Position numbers and translations under genes: made by a program. DNA of 64,000 nt from DATKEJ01 sp963768715 (GTDB lineage Bacteria > Bacteroidota > Rhodothermia > Rhodothermales > DATKEJ01), in assembly GCA_963768715.1 (NCBI GenBank), contig CAVYJC010000010.1, positions 124,001 to 188,000 of the forward strand, given 5' to 3'. The notes under the pieces were generated by a model, which worked only from the letters and a program-made list of their open reading frames with translations, made no database searches and was not told the DNA's origin. Positions within the stretch are counted from its first letter, which is position 1; every line of letters begins with the position of its first letter. Below are positions 16,639 to 24,954 of this stretch, in pieces.

Positions 16639-18132
16639 TCAGCCAAGTTCGATCGTACACGCCAGGTACGAGAGCGGCGGCATCTCGAGAACTGCTCGCC
16701 CACGATCCACCTTGCCGCCCGAATAATCAGTTGCCGTAACCCTGTCGGGCGCCTCAAGAGTGTTTTCGGCCTTGGGGTCGTCTCCAGTCATCAGCTGCAT
16801 GCTCAGCAGTTTTTCGACGCTCCGATCGTCGACGGAAATCTCAGCGATCGCCTGCTTTTCCGAGCGGTTGACGATAGACAGGTGTACCCGATCAGCATCA
16901 TGAACCGCCGCTACGTCGAGACACGAGGCCAGACCGTATGAATCGGATACGTACGAGGGCCCTTCGGTGCCGACGACGAGCGAGACGCCGTTCCGTCGTG
17001 AGGCCATCATCGCCAGCGGCCAGTAAATGCTCTGGACGAGCAAACGGTCATCGAGTGTCAGCACCGGAGCTATAGCGTTCGCAATCTGCGCTAGATTCGC
17101 GACGTGAACGACGTCGGCATGACGAAGAAATGAGTTGATGAAACCGGCCACGACCAGCGCATCCTCGAGGTTGTAGCGCTCTTCAATCAGCGGCTGAGCG
17201 AATTTCCCGCCCCCATCCGAGAATTTCTTGAAGGCGGTACGGTACCACACATTCCACTCGTCGAAGCACAGAAATGCCCGCCGCCGGAATCGCCCTTTTT
17301 CTGCAACGAAGCGACACGTCGCGTCGACGGACTCGATCTGCCGATCGATATCGTTGGTAATTGCCAGGAAGTCGAGCGTGTCAGGCGTTTTCTTCCCTGC
17401 ATACCGATGCAGACTGATGTAATCGACACCCGGCCCGATCCCTTGAAGGACCTCTCGATCCCATTCCAGCCACGTCGGCATCTCCGTGTTCGAACTGCCG
17501 CAGGCCACCACCTCGATATCCGGGCTAACGGTACGCAATTGCTCCATCGCCTGCCGTGCTCGCTCGGCATAAACACCTGCGGGCACATGTCCGATCTGCC
17601 AGGGACCGTCCATTTCGTTTCCCAGGCACCAGAGCCGCACGCCGTACGGCTCGCGACGACCGTTGTCAGCTCGGATGCGGCCCCATTCCGAGTCAGGGGC
17701 CCCGTTGCAGTAGGCAACCCAGGCCGCCGCCTCATCGGGCGTTCCGGTACCCAGGTTTACGGCAACCATTGGCTCCCAGCCCATCGTCTCGGCAAGCTGC
17801 AAGAACTCATCCGTGCCGACATGATTCGGCTCAAGCGAATTCCACGCCTCATCCAGACGAGCGGGCCGCTTGGAGCGCGGACCGATTCCGTCCTGCCACC
17901 GGTATCCCGAAACGAAATTGCCGCCGGGATACCGCATCACCGTAAAATCCAGCTTTCTCAGGGCGGCCAGGACGTCGGTGCGCCATCCGGAATCATCCGC
18001 ATGGCCACTGTCCGGATCGTACAGTCCTCCGTAGATCGCACGACCCAGGTGCTCGACGAACCCGCCGAACAACCGTCGATGCACTCTCCCGACCTGGTGC
18101 CGGGTGTGAAGAAATACCCGCGTTCTGTCCAT
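16639..18132 (-). CDS. Alpha-L-arabinofuranosidase, GH51
   Basis: Glycoside hydrolase family 51 enzyme of 497 residues that removes terminal alpha-L-arabinofuranosyl groups from arabinan, arabinoxylan or oligosaccharides. The acid/base glutamate is in WCLGNEMDGPWQIGH and the nucleophile in FLCFDEWNVWYR. The N-terminal GGFVEHLGRAIYGGLYDP and MRYPGGNF are also characteristic. No signal peptide is present, so it probably acts on imported oligosaccharides in the cytoplasm. It sits upstream of the heparinase-like gene with a 9-bp gap and 15 bp after the DUF2911 gene, all co-directional. Confidence 0.92.
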   Translation of the reverse strand: MDRTRVFLHTRHQVGRVHRRLFGGFVEHLGRAIYGGLYDPDSGHADDSGWRTDVLAALRKLDFTVMRYPGGNFVSGYRWQDGIGPRSKRPARLDEAWNSLEPNHVGTDEFLQLAETMGWEPMVAVNLGTGTPDEAAAWVAYCNGAPDSEWGRIRADNGRREPYGVRLWCLGNEMDGPWQIGHVPAGVYAERARQAMEQLRTVSPDIEVVACGSSNTEMPTWLEWDREVLQGIGPGVDYISLHRYAGKKTPDTLDFLAITNDIDRQIESVDATCRFVAEKGRFRRRAFLCFDEWNVWYRTAFKKFSDGGGKFAQPLIEERYNLEDALVVAGFINSFLRHADVVHVANLAQIANAIAPVLTLDDRLLVQSIYWPLAMMASRRNGVSLVVGTEGPSYVSDSYGLASCLDVAAVHDADRVHLSIVNRSEKQAIAEISVDDRSVEKLLSMQLMTGDDPKAENTLEAPDRVTATDYSGGKVDRGRAVLEMPPLSYLACTIELG

Positions 18133-18147
18133 AAGCCGGCGAATGCC

Positions 18148-18711
18148 CTACCCGGCAATCTGGATATGGAAGGGCACGGCCGTCGTACCCCAGTGAAGAA
18201 CGATCGTGGCCGAATTCTCGGTCACGTCTTCGAACGAATAGGTCAGCATCTCCTGGTGCGGAGCTTGTTTCGAGTCCACTTTTACGACCAGGGCGTCCTT
18301 CGCCGGATCATACTTGAACGCACCCCACTGCTTGGCCTGGCTGTTAAAAATCACGGACCATTCCTTCTCGCCGGGGATGGTCATAAGAGCGTATACACCG
18401 GCGGCCAGCGGCTGACCTTCGACTGTAATATCTACGGGGATGACAATCGTCGTCGCCTCGTTGGCGCCCGAGCGCCAGACGTCGCCGAACGGCTGCAACT
18501 CTCCGAAAACCTTTCGCCCTTTCACGAAGGGTCGGCTGTAAGAGATGCTGAATTGGGCCGTCCCGATCGTCTGTGCAACGAGTCCATTCGGACTAACTCT
18601 GACCTCGGAATTATCCCTTGGAGGGTGCTCGTACATCTGAGCGACGACGGGCGACGCCAGGAACGCGGCTGCGGCAACGATCAGAACGGATCGGGCAAGA
18701 TGCATAAACAT
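18148..18711 (-). CDS. DUF2911 exported protein
   Basis: About 187 residues from the ATG at 18711, which has AGAGGAAAG in front; a longer open frame to 18762 is disfavoured. A signal peptide (MFMHLARSVLIVAAAAFLASPVVAQ) is followed by the DUF2911 core: RVSPNGLVAQTIGTAQFSIS, YSRPFVKGRKVFGELQPFG, VWRSGANEATTI, GVYALMTIPGEKEW. This family is common in Bacteroidota and has no established function. It is the first gene of a possible DUF2911-GH51-heparinase transcript. Family call is firm and role unknown. Confidence 0.88.
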   Translation of the reverse strand: MFMHLARSVLIVAAAAFLASPVVAQMYEHPPRDNSEVRVSPNGLVAQTIGTAQFSISYSRPFVKGRKVFGELQPFGDVWRSGANEATTIVIPVDITVEGQPLAAGVYALMTIPGEKEWSVIFNSQAKQWGAFKYDPAKDALVVKVDSKQAPHQEMLTYSFEDVTENSATIVLHWGTTAVPFHIQIAG

Positions 18712-18737
18712 GTCTTTCCTCTGGTTTTTTTGATGAA

Positions 18738-19139
18738 TCAGGGCGCAAATGTATAGCACCATGCCTCGCCCTGCAGGACGGTCTCGCCGTCCTGACGGAC
18801 CACTTTGACCTTCAACTGCGTAACGGGCTTCGTTTCATGTACGTGAACGACCTCGACTTCGGCGGTTATCGTATCACCGATGTAAACCGGGGCCGTGAAC
18901 TTCCAATCCTGGCTGAGAAAAACAGTGCCCGGCCCTGGGACGTCCATCGCTACAATGGCGTGAATCAAACCAGTCGTCAGTCCACCCTGAACAATCAGGG
19001 CCCCGAAGCGGGTCTTCTGGACAAACCCAAGGTCAAAGTGGATTGGATTGTGGTCCCCTGTCAACCGCGCATATGTTTCGACATGCTCGGGTGTCAAGGT
19101 CACCTTCCTCGAGGCCTTTCGTCCGACTCGGATCTTCAT
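18738..19139 (-). CDS. MaoC-like hotdog-fold dehydratase / thioesterase-type protein
   Basis: A 133-residue MaoC-like protein. The open frame extends to 19421 but homology begins at MKIRVGRKASRKVTLTPEHV, hence the ATG at 19139. The (R)-hydratase signature is visible in YARLTGDHNPIHFD, where the Asp and His of GDHNPIH are the catalytic pair, followed by FGALIVQGG and the IGDTITAEVEVV strand. Enzymes of this group hydrate enoyl-CoA to (R)-3-hydroxyacyl-CoA, but small stand-alone members are diverse. It is co-directional with the DUF2911 gene, 26 bp away, and divergent from msrA. Confidence 0.88.
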   Translation of the reverse strand: MKIRVGRKASRKVTLTPEHVETYARLTGDHNPIHFDLGFVQKTRFGALIVQGGLTTGLIHAIVAMDVPGPGTVFLSQDWKFTAPVYIGDTITAEVEVVHVHETKPVTQLKVKVVRQDGETVLQGEAWCYTFAP

Positions 19140-19267
19140 GGCGATTCTGATAAGCTGATGAACGTTGATCAGAATATCAGCGTCGAAGTCACAACATCCA
19201 AGCATGGCGTGGGAACGTATCGAAGCCTTTGAACTATCATCTGACCAAGCATCATCGGGTGAGTAAT

Positions 19268-19780
19268 ATGGCAACACAAGAGCGAGCGATTTTCGCCTCA
19301 GGCTGCTTCTGGGGTACAGAGTACTACTTCCAGCGCGAGTCCGGCGTGCTCGAAACGCGGGTGGGTTACATCGGCGGACACAAGGAATCGCCCACGTACC
19401 GTGAGGTTTGTTCGGGTACAACCGGCCACGCTGAGGCCGTTGAGGTCATCTTCGATCCGGAGAAGACGTCGTACGAGACGCTCGCGCGCCTCTTTTTCGA
19501 GACGCATGACCCAACGCAGGTAAACCGGCAGGGTCCCGATATTGGTGAGCAGTATCGCTCAGCAATCTTCTATTTGGACGATGAGCAGCGCGCCGTTGCC
19601 GAGAAGTTGATCAATCTTCTCAAAGAGGACGGATTCGACGTCGCAACCCGCGTGGAGCCGGCCACGACGTTCTGGCCGGCTGAGAATTACCACCAGCGAT
19701 ACTACGAGCACACGGGGAAGACGCCTTATTGTCACTTCTACACGCCGCGATTTTCAGATCGTCCGGTTCGAACCGGCTGA
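19268..19780 (+). CDS. msrA: Peptide-methionine (S)-S-oxide reductase
   Basis: Repairs methionine sulfoxide in proteins using thioredoxin. The catalytic cysteine is in FASGCFWGTEYYFQ; GYIGGHKESPTYREVCSGTTGHAEAVEV and THDPTQVNRQGPDIGEQYRS are conserved MsrA segments. The ATG at 19268, preceded by GGGTGAG, gives a 170-residue protein; an upstream ATG at 19229 would add 13 unsupported residues. It ends with a normal-length tail after NYHQRYYEHTGKTPYC. Thioredoxin genes lie elsewhere in the window. A divergent promoter region of about 130 bp separates it from the MaoC-like gene. Confidence 0.95.
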   Translation: MATQERAIFASGCFWGTEYYFQRESGVLETRVGYIGGHKESPTYREVCSGTTGHAEAVEVIFDPEKTSYETLARLFFETHDPTQVNRQGPDIGEQYRSAIFYLDDEQRAVAEKLINLLKEDGFDVATRVEPATTFWPAENYHQRYYEHTGKTPYCHFYTPRFSDRPVRTG

Positions 19781-19846
19781 AGTGAGGCAATCGCGGATCA
19801 TGTCCCCTCGCCCTCCTAAGCGATTCCTGCACGTCCTGCTCGGGCG

Positions 19847-21223
19847 TTGCGCCAGTTGCTACTGCTGCTGCTGGGTGTTTCGCTGCTCGCGGCGCCGGAC
19901 TCCAAGGCGCAGGAAGCTCCGGCCGACAATGTAGTTCTCGTGTCTATTGACGGACTTCGTTCCGAGTTCTACCTCGATCGATCGTGGCCTGCACCTTTTC
20001 TCCAGCGAATGGCGGCTGAGGGGGCATTTGCAGAAACCGTCCGAGGCGTATTCCCGACCTTGACGTATCCGTCGCACACGTCGATGGTTACCGGTGCGTT
20101 GCCGATTCGGCACGGAGTCTTTTACAACACGCCCTTTGAGACGAATGGCCCGACGGGTCTTTGGTACTGGGCATACGATTCCATCCGTGTCGAGACGATT
20201 TGGGATGCCGCTCGGTCCGCTGGGCTGACGACGGCAAGTATCCACTGGCCGGTAACGCTCGGGGCCCCGATCGATTTCAACGTGCCGGAGGCCTGGCCAC
20301 TGGATCCAAACATATCGAGACGCTCATTCTTGAGTCAGGTGGCCAACCCGCCCGGCCTGTATGAGGAATTGGAGCGGGAGGCTGTCGGCAAGCTCGTCGA
20401 CTACAACGCTTCGGGCCCAACCGAGCGTTGGCGCTACCGCTTCTTGGACGCAGCTGCCACCAAAATGACCGCCTACCTTCTGGCCACGCGCCGACCCAAC
20501 TTACTCACACTTCATCTGCTGTCGCTCGACGATGCCGAGCATGAAGGCCTGGACACACCGGCGGTACGAGAGGCTTTGGCCGCTGTGGATGCACTGGTTG
20601 GATACATTTCGAACACGATCGAAACGCTCGGAATGTCAGACCGAACGACGCTGATCGTGGCGGGCGATCATGGATTCATCGGGATTGATACCCTGATCGC
20701 TCCCAACGTCTGGCTCGTAGAAAACGATTTGCTTGGTCCGGAGAAGAATCGTGGAGATTGGAAAGCGGCGTTTCACACGAAGGGTGGGGCCGCATTCCTT
20801 CATTTGCGGACACCGGGTGACCGGAGCACCCTTGACCGCGTCAGTGAGATCCTCAACGGGCTGCCCGAGACCACGCGCGCACGATTTGAGGTGCTAACCA
20901 GGGAAGATCTTCTTTCGCTGGGCGCTGACACAACGGCGGCGCTCGCCCTTGCGGCACGGCCCGGCACCGGATTTTCAGGCGCCAACCGGCCACCCGACGT
21001 GGTTGCGAGTTCCGGCGCAACGCATGGCTTCCTGCCCGACGCGGCCCGAAGCATCTATACGGGCCTGATCGCCAAAGGACCGGGGATTCGCCGGGGGGCG
21101 TTCGCGGCGCAGATCAATCTCGTCGACGTTGCACCTCTGATTGGAAATCTGCTCGGAATCGAATTCGAGACCCCCGACGGCCGATTGCCCGTTTCACTTA
21201 TCGCTGCGGATCCAACTCGGTGA
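19847..21223 (+). CDS. Exported alkaline phosphatase superfamily nucleotide pyrophosphatase/phosphodiesterase
   Basis: Exported 458-residue member of the NPP branch of the alkaline phosphatase superfamily. Translation appears to start at TTG 19847, giving MRQLLLLLLGVSLLAAPDSKAQ as signal peptide. Metal and nucleophile residues are visible: VSIDGLRSEF (Asp), FPTLTYPSHTSMVTG (nucleophile Thr), and VAGDHGF (Asp-His). Such enzymes hydrolyse phosphodiesters or pyrophosphates in nucleotides or lipids. It could supply phosphate from organic sources, but no Pho-box-like array was seen upstream. Its last 26 bp overlap the 3' end of the haloalkane dehalogenase gene. Confidence 0.85.
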   Translation: MRQLLLLLLGVSLLAAPDSKAQEAPADNVVLVSIDGLRSEFYLDRSWPAPFLQRMAAEGAFAETVRGVFPTLTYPSHTSMVTGALPIRHGVFYNTPFETNGPTGLWYWAYDSIRVETIWDAARSAGLTTASIHWPVTLGAPIDFNVPEAWPLDPNISRRSFLSQVANPPGLYEELEREAVGKLVDYNASGPTERWRYRFLDAAATKMTAYLLATRRPNLLTLHLLSLDDAEHEGLDTPAVREALAAVDALVGYISNTIETLGMSDRTTLIVAGDHGFIGIDTLIAPNVWLVENDLLGPEKNRGDWKAAFHTKGGAAFLHLRTPGDRSTLDRVSEILNGLPETTRARFEVLTREDLLSLGADTTAALALAARPGTGFSGANRPPDVVASSGATHGFLPDAARSIYTGLIAKGPGIRRGAFAAQINLVDVAPLIGNLLGIEFETPDGRLPVSLIAADPTR

Positions 21224-22088
21224 TGACCTCCGTCTGCAGCCACTTCATCAAGGCCTGCGTCACCCCGACAGGCTGATCCTCCTGGAGATAATGAATCCCG
21301 GCGCCTACGTCCACGACTTCCAGATTTCGGATGTTCGCGCGTGCCCAGGAGACGTCTGCCGTCCTGACAAGGGCGCCCGGCGTTGCGTGGAGCAACAGTT
21401 TGGGCGTTTCGGATCGGCCCAACCAAACCGCCCACCGCTCTGCAGCGCCCGCCACGTCGGCAGGTCGACCGTCTATCGGCACGTCGTTCGGCATTTTCCA
21501 TAGTGGCTTTCGACTGCTGTACGTTCGGAACGGCCGTTCATATTCAGCAAGCACAGCCGGGTCGAGAGGTACCACGACACCCATCGGGAGGACCCTCTTG
21601 ACGAACAGATTTAGCCCCTGGATCATCAACTGTCCAATCCCCGGCAGCCTGAAAAGCTTGAAGGCGAGCTTCGCACCCGAAGGAAAGTCCGTCCAACTGA
21701 GCGGCTTCAGGATTGTCTCAAAAAAGGCGACCGCGCGAATGTTTCGTTCGTGATGCATCGCATAGTAGAACCCGAGGGCTCCCCCCCAGTCGTGCCCCAC
21801 GATTGTGATGTTTCGGAGCTTCAGCGCATGAACGAATTCCTCGAGATACTTTGCGTGATCGAAGAACCTGTAGTCGATTCTCGGCTTCTGCGATCGACCC
21901 ATTCCAATCAGATCCGGAGCGATGCATCTCCCGAGCGTAGAAAGTTCGGGGATGATGTTTCGCCAGATGAATGACGAGGTCGGATTTCCGTGCAGGAGGA
22001 GAATAGGGTCCCCCTCTCCTTCTTCGAGGTAGTGCATCGTCGAACCTTGCACGTCGACGTACCTCGATTCAATGGGCATACCCGGCAT
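21198..22088 (-). CDS. Haloalkane dehalogenase-like alpha/beta hydrolase
   Basis: A 296-residue alpha/beta hydrolase with the full haloalkane dehalogenase residue set. The nucleophile Asp100 is in VGHDWGGALG, with the halide-binding Trp101 next to it. Asn35 in LLHGNPTSSF is the second halide ligand. Glu124 in FFETILKP is the likely catalytic acid, and the histidine is in GAGIHYLQEDQP. The Asn-Trp pair and Glu position match HLD subfamily II (LinB/DhaA type). These enzymes release halide from haloalkanes; the natural marine substrates are mostly unknown. No leader is present, so it is cytoplasmic. Close relatives can have other hydrolase roles. Confidence 0.82.
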   Translation of the reverse strand: MPGMPIESRYVDVQGSTMHYLEEGEGDPILLLHGNPTSSFIWRNIIPELSTLGRCIAPDLIGMGRSQKPRIDYRFFDHAKYLEEFVHALKLRNITIVGHDWGGALGFYYAMHHERNIRAVAFFETILKPLSWTDFPSGAKLAFKLFRLPGIGQLMIQGLNLFVKRVLPMGVVVPLDPAVLAEYERPFRTYSSRKPLWKMPNDVPIDGRPADVAGAAERWAVWLGRSETPKLLLHATPGALVRTADVSWARANIRNLEVVDVGAGIHYLQEDQPVGVTQALMKWLQTEVITELDPQR

Positions 22089-22273
22089 TGAGGCTTACCA
22101 GTTGCACGCACCCAGGTTTTGTCCGCGAAACAATCCCTGACGCGTTTTGCTTCCCTGATGATTCACTGGATCGCCCCGCGTTGACGATCCACGCCATCAG
22201 GTGGAAAATACTGGATTAGCTGCGAAAAAACGCACGGGGCACCGTTTCACCCCCATGTCTGCCTCGGCGACCG

Positions 22274-23803
22274 TCAATCCGGAACCATCAAAACCTTGCG
22301 CTGGCGGTCGAGATCTGCGTGCATCCTGGCAACTTCCGGCGCCAGCGCGGGATCGTCATAGCGGCTGGTCATTTCACGTGGATCTGTTGCCAGGTCGTAG
22401 AACTCCCACTCGCCGATCTCATAAAAGTGTATGAGCTTGTATCGACCGTCAAAAACGCCGTCGTGCTTGCGCACGCTGTGCCACCCGGGAAACTCGTAGT
22501 AGTGATAATAAAGGCTTTGTCGCCAATCGGGCGGGTCTTGTCCTCTGAGAAGCGGCACGATGCTCATTCCCTGCATATCGGCAGGAATCTTAGCGCCGGC
22601 AGCCTCCAGCAGCGTCTCGGCAAAGTCCAGATTTGCAACCAGGTGCTCATCGAAGCTGCCGGGAGCGACCACCCCCGGCCAACGTACAAGCAGCGGCGTC
22701 CTGAACGACTCTTCGTACATCCAGCGCTTGTCAAACCAACCGTGCTCTCCCAGATAGAAGCCCTGATCTGACGAATAGACCACGATCGTATTGTCCGACA
22801 GTCCGTTCGCGTCGAGAAAATCGAGTATCTCCCCGATGCTGTCGTCGACCGATCGGATGCACCGCAAATAGTCCTTCAGATAGCGTTGGTACTTCCAGCG
22901 GATGAAGTCGCGTCCCTCGGGTCGATTCTTGAAGAACTCCTCGTTCTTGGGCCCGTACGCGGCTTCCCAGACAGCTCGCTGCTCGTCCGTCATCCGGGCC
23001 ATCGCCGGTTTATACCATTCCGATTCCCATTCAGGAGAGGGGACCTTCAGATCCAGATCCATGAACATGTCCTTGTCGATCGTCATCTCCTGTTCGTGAG
23101 CAGCAGTTCCTCGTCCATCATAGTTGTCGAAGAGGGTCTCCGGCTCGGGGATATCGACATCGTCAAAGAGGTGGAGATATTTGAGAGCCGGCGACCATTC
23201 ACGGTGCGGCGCTTTGTGCTGCATCATCAGCATGAACGGTCGGTCGGGATCGCGATCCTTCAGCCACGCAAGCGCCTTATTCGTGATTATGTCTGTCACA
23301 TATCCATGAACGCGCGTCGTGTCGCCGTCGCGTATGAACCAGGGATTGTAGTAGTACCCCTGCTTCGGCATCCGGTCCGAATAGTCGAATCCGGTCGGGA
23401 CAGATTTCAGGTGCCATTTGCCGATGAAGGCTGTCTGGTAGCCGGCTGCCTGGAGCAGCTTCGGAAACGTCTGCTGGCTACCGTCAAACGGGAGCGCATT
23501 ATCGACGACGCCATTGAGATGGCTGTACTTCCCTGTCAGTACCACTGCGCGTGACGGCGCGCAGATCGAATTCGTCACATAGGCGTGATCGAATCGCATC
23601 CCTTCATTCGCAATCCGATCGATGTTCGGTGTCGGGGCGACTTCCGCCAGACGACCGCCATACGCACTAATCGCTTGAAACGCATGATCGTCTGAAAAGA
23701 GGAAGAGAATGTTCGGCCGATCCTGTGCGCGCGTTAAGATCGGCGCCCCCAAACAAAGGATGAGAACCACTGCGAGGCGGCGGGGTATCCAAAACGAGTT
23801 CAT
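22274..23803 (-). CDS. Exported arylsulfatase-type sulfatase
   Basis: Sulfatase of 509 residues with a signal peptide (N-terminus ending APILTRAQ). The formylglycine site is SICAPSRAVVLTGKYSHLNG, a type I CxPSR motif. FSDDHAFQAIS carries the N-terminal calcium ligands and VVYSSDQGFYLGEHGWFDKRWMYEES is the C-terminal site typical of glycan sulfatases. It needs an anaerobic or FGE-type maturase, which is not in the window. With the nearby heparinase-like lyase and GH51 enzyme it suggests use of sulfated algal or animal polysaccharides. The substrate is not decided by sequence. Confidence 0.92.
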   Translation of the reverse strand: MNSFWIPRRLAVVLILCLGAPILTRAQDRPNILFLFSDDHAFQAISAYGGRLAEVAPTPNIDRIANEGMRFDHAYVTNSICAPSRAVVLTGKYSHLNGVVDNALPFDGSQQTFPKLLQAAGYQTAFIGKWHLKSVPTGFDYSDRMPKQGYYYNPWFIRDGDTTRVHGYVTDIITNKALAWLKDRDPDRPFMLMMQHKAPHREWSPALKYLHLFDDVDIPEPETLFDNYDGRGTAAHEQEMTIDKDMFMDLDLKVPSPEWESEWYKPAMARMTDEQRAVWEAAYGPKNEEFFKNRPEGRDFIRWKYQRYLKDYLRCIRSVDDSIGEILDFLDANGLSDNTIVVYSSDQGFYLGEHGWFDKRWMYEESFRTPLLVRWPGVVAPGSFDEHLVANLDFAETLLEAAGAKIPADMQGMSIVPLLRGQDPPDWRQSLYYHYYEFPGWHSVRKHDGVFDGRYKLIHFYEIGEWEFYDLATDPREMTSRYDDPALAPEVARMHADLDRQRKVLMVPD

Positions 23804-23834
23804 CGCAAGTGTGCTGTTTTCGTGGTGGGCACGA

Positions 23835-24806
23835 TCATGGGTCCTTCTTCCCGGGGGTTCTCACCCACCTGTGTGATCGTAGGGCCGACATCAATTGTGG
23901 GGGAAGGGCCCCTTTGTCGCTCGCTCTGAGATTCTCCTCGACGTGACCGCGTTTGCGCATGCCGGGGATCGTCGTTGCCACGTCGGGATTACCCAGGATG
24001 AATCGAATGGCCATCTCCGGCAGGGATGATCCAGAAGGAACGAGTGGCTTCAGCGCCTCGGCGCGTTTGACGGAGGGAATGAGGTTCTCCTTCTGGAAAT
24101 AGGCATTCCGGAAATCACCCTCCGGCCACGACGAATCCTCCCTCAGATTGCCGGTCAGCGACCCCTCGTCGAAAGGAACGCGAGCGATCACAGCCACTCC
24201 GTGCTCCCGGCAGGCCGGGAGAAGCTCATCTTCGGGATTCTGATCGAAAATGTTATAAACGACCTGAACCGAATCGACCAATCCGCTGCGAACCGTGCGA
24301 ACTCCATTCCACGGTTCCCATCGATTGATGCTGATGCCGATGCCGTGGATCAACCCCTGCGAGCGGAGGTCGTCGAGTGCATGGAACCAGCGGAGGTCGT
24401 CGATCCAGTCGTCCTCCCAAACGTGAAACTGAATCAGGTCGAACGAATCGATCCCGGCGTGCTCGAGACTTCCCGCCACATGCGCTTCGATGTGATCAGG
24501 AGGAAACGTATCGTTGAGGGAGACGCCACGCCTGCTCGGCCACTGTCGATTCTTGGGCGGGACCTTCGTTGCCGTATAGAGTCGCTTGCCCGCGTTGCGC
24601 CGGACAAGCTTCCCGAGGAGAGACTCGCTGTGACCCTCTCCATATGCCCAGGCGGTATCGAAAAAATTGCACCCAAGATCGACGCCTACCTGAAGTGAGG
24701 CGAGCGACTCGTCGTCGTGCGATCCTGACCAACTCCCCATGCCCCACATGCCGTAACCGACGTCGCTGACCTGCCATCCGAGTCTGCCGAACGTTCGATA
24801 ATTCAT
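23835..24806 (-). CDS. Aldo/keto reductase
   Basis: NADPH-dependent aldo/keto reductase of about 323 residues. The open frame reaches 24944, but similarity begins at MNYRTFGRLGWQVSDVGYGMWGMG, so ATG 24806 is preferred. The catalytic tetrad is visible: Asp in FFDTAWAYGEGHSE with Tyr, then the Lys of the TATKVPPK stretch, and His in IQFHVWEDDW. The C-terminal AIRFILGNPDVATTIPGMRK is the cofactor-binding end. Substrate unknown. It is 31 bp upstream of the sulfatase gene on the same strand and could be co-transcribed, so a sugar-related substrate is possible but unproven. Confidence 0.9.
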   Translation of the reverse strand: MNYRTFGRLGWQVSDVGYGMWGMGSWSGSHDDESLASLQVGVDLGCNFFDTAWAYGEGHSESLLGKLVRRNAGKRLYTATKVPPKNRQWPSRRGVSLNDTFPPDHIEAHVAGSLEHAGIDSFDLIQFHVWEDDWIDDLRWFHALDDLRSQGLIHGIGISINRWEPWNGVRTVRSGLVDSVQVVYNIFDQNPEDELLPACREHGVAVIARVPFDEGSLTGNLREDSSWPEGDFRNAYFQKENLIPSVKRAEALKPLVPSGSSLPEMAIRFILGNPDVATTIPGMRKRGHVEENLRASDKGALPPQLMSALRSHRWVRTPGKKDP

Positions 24807-24954
24807 AGCCGTGAGTTCCTGATTTGTCTTGCTGTCGGAAGGTAGTTGTAGCGGATGGCGGAGGCAAACCGTCACAGGCCTTGAACCATCAGCGCAGGAG
24901 AAACGTATAGGCCAAGTTTCTCGCCAGGCCGAAGGTACCGGCACCCTGTCTCAT

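Noticed and set aside
17407..18756. 449-residue plus-strand frame opposite the GH51 and DUF2911 genes
   Set aside because: Spans two well-supported minus-strand genes and lacks any recognisable domain.
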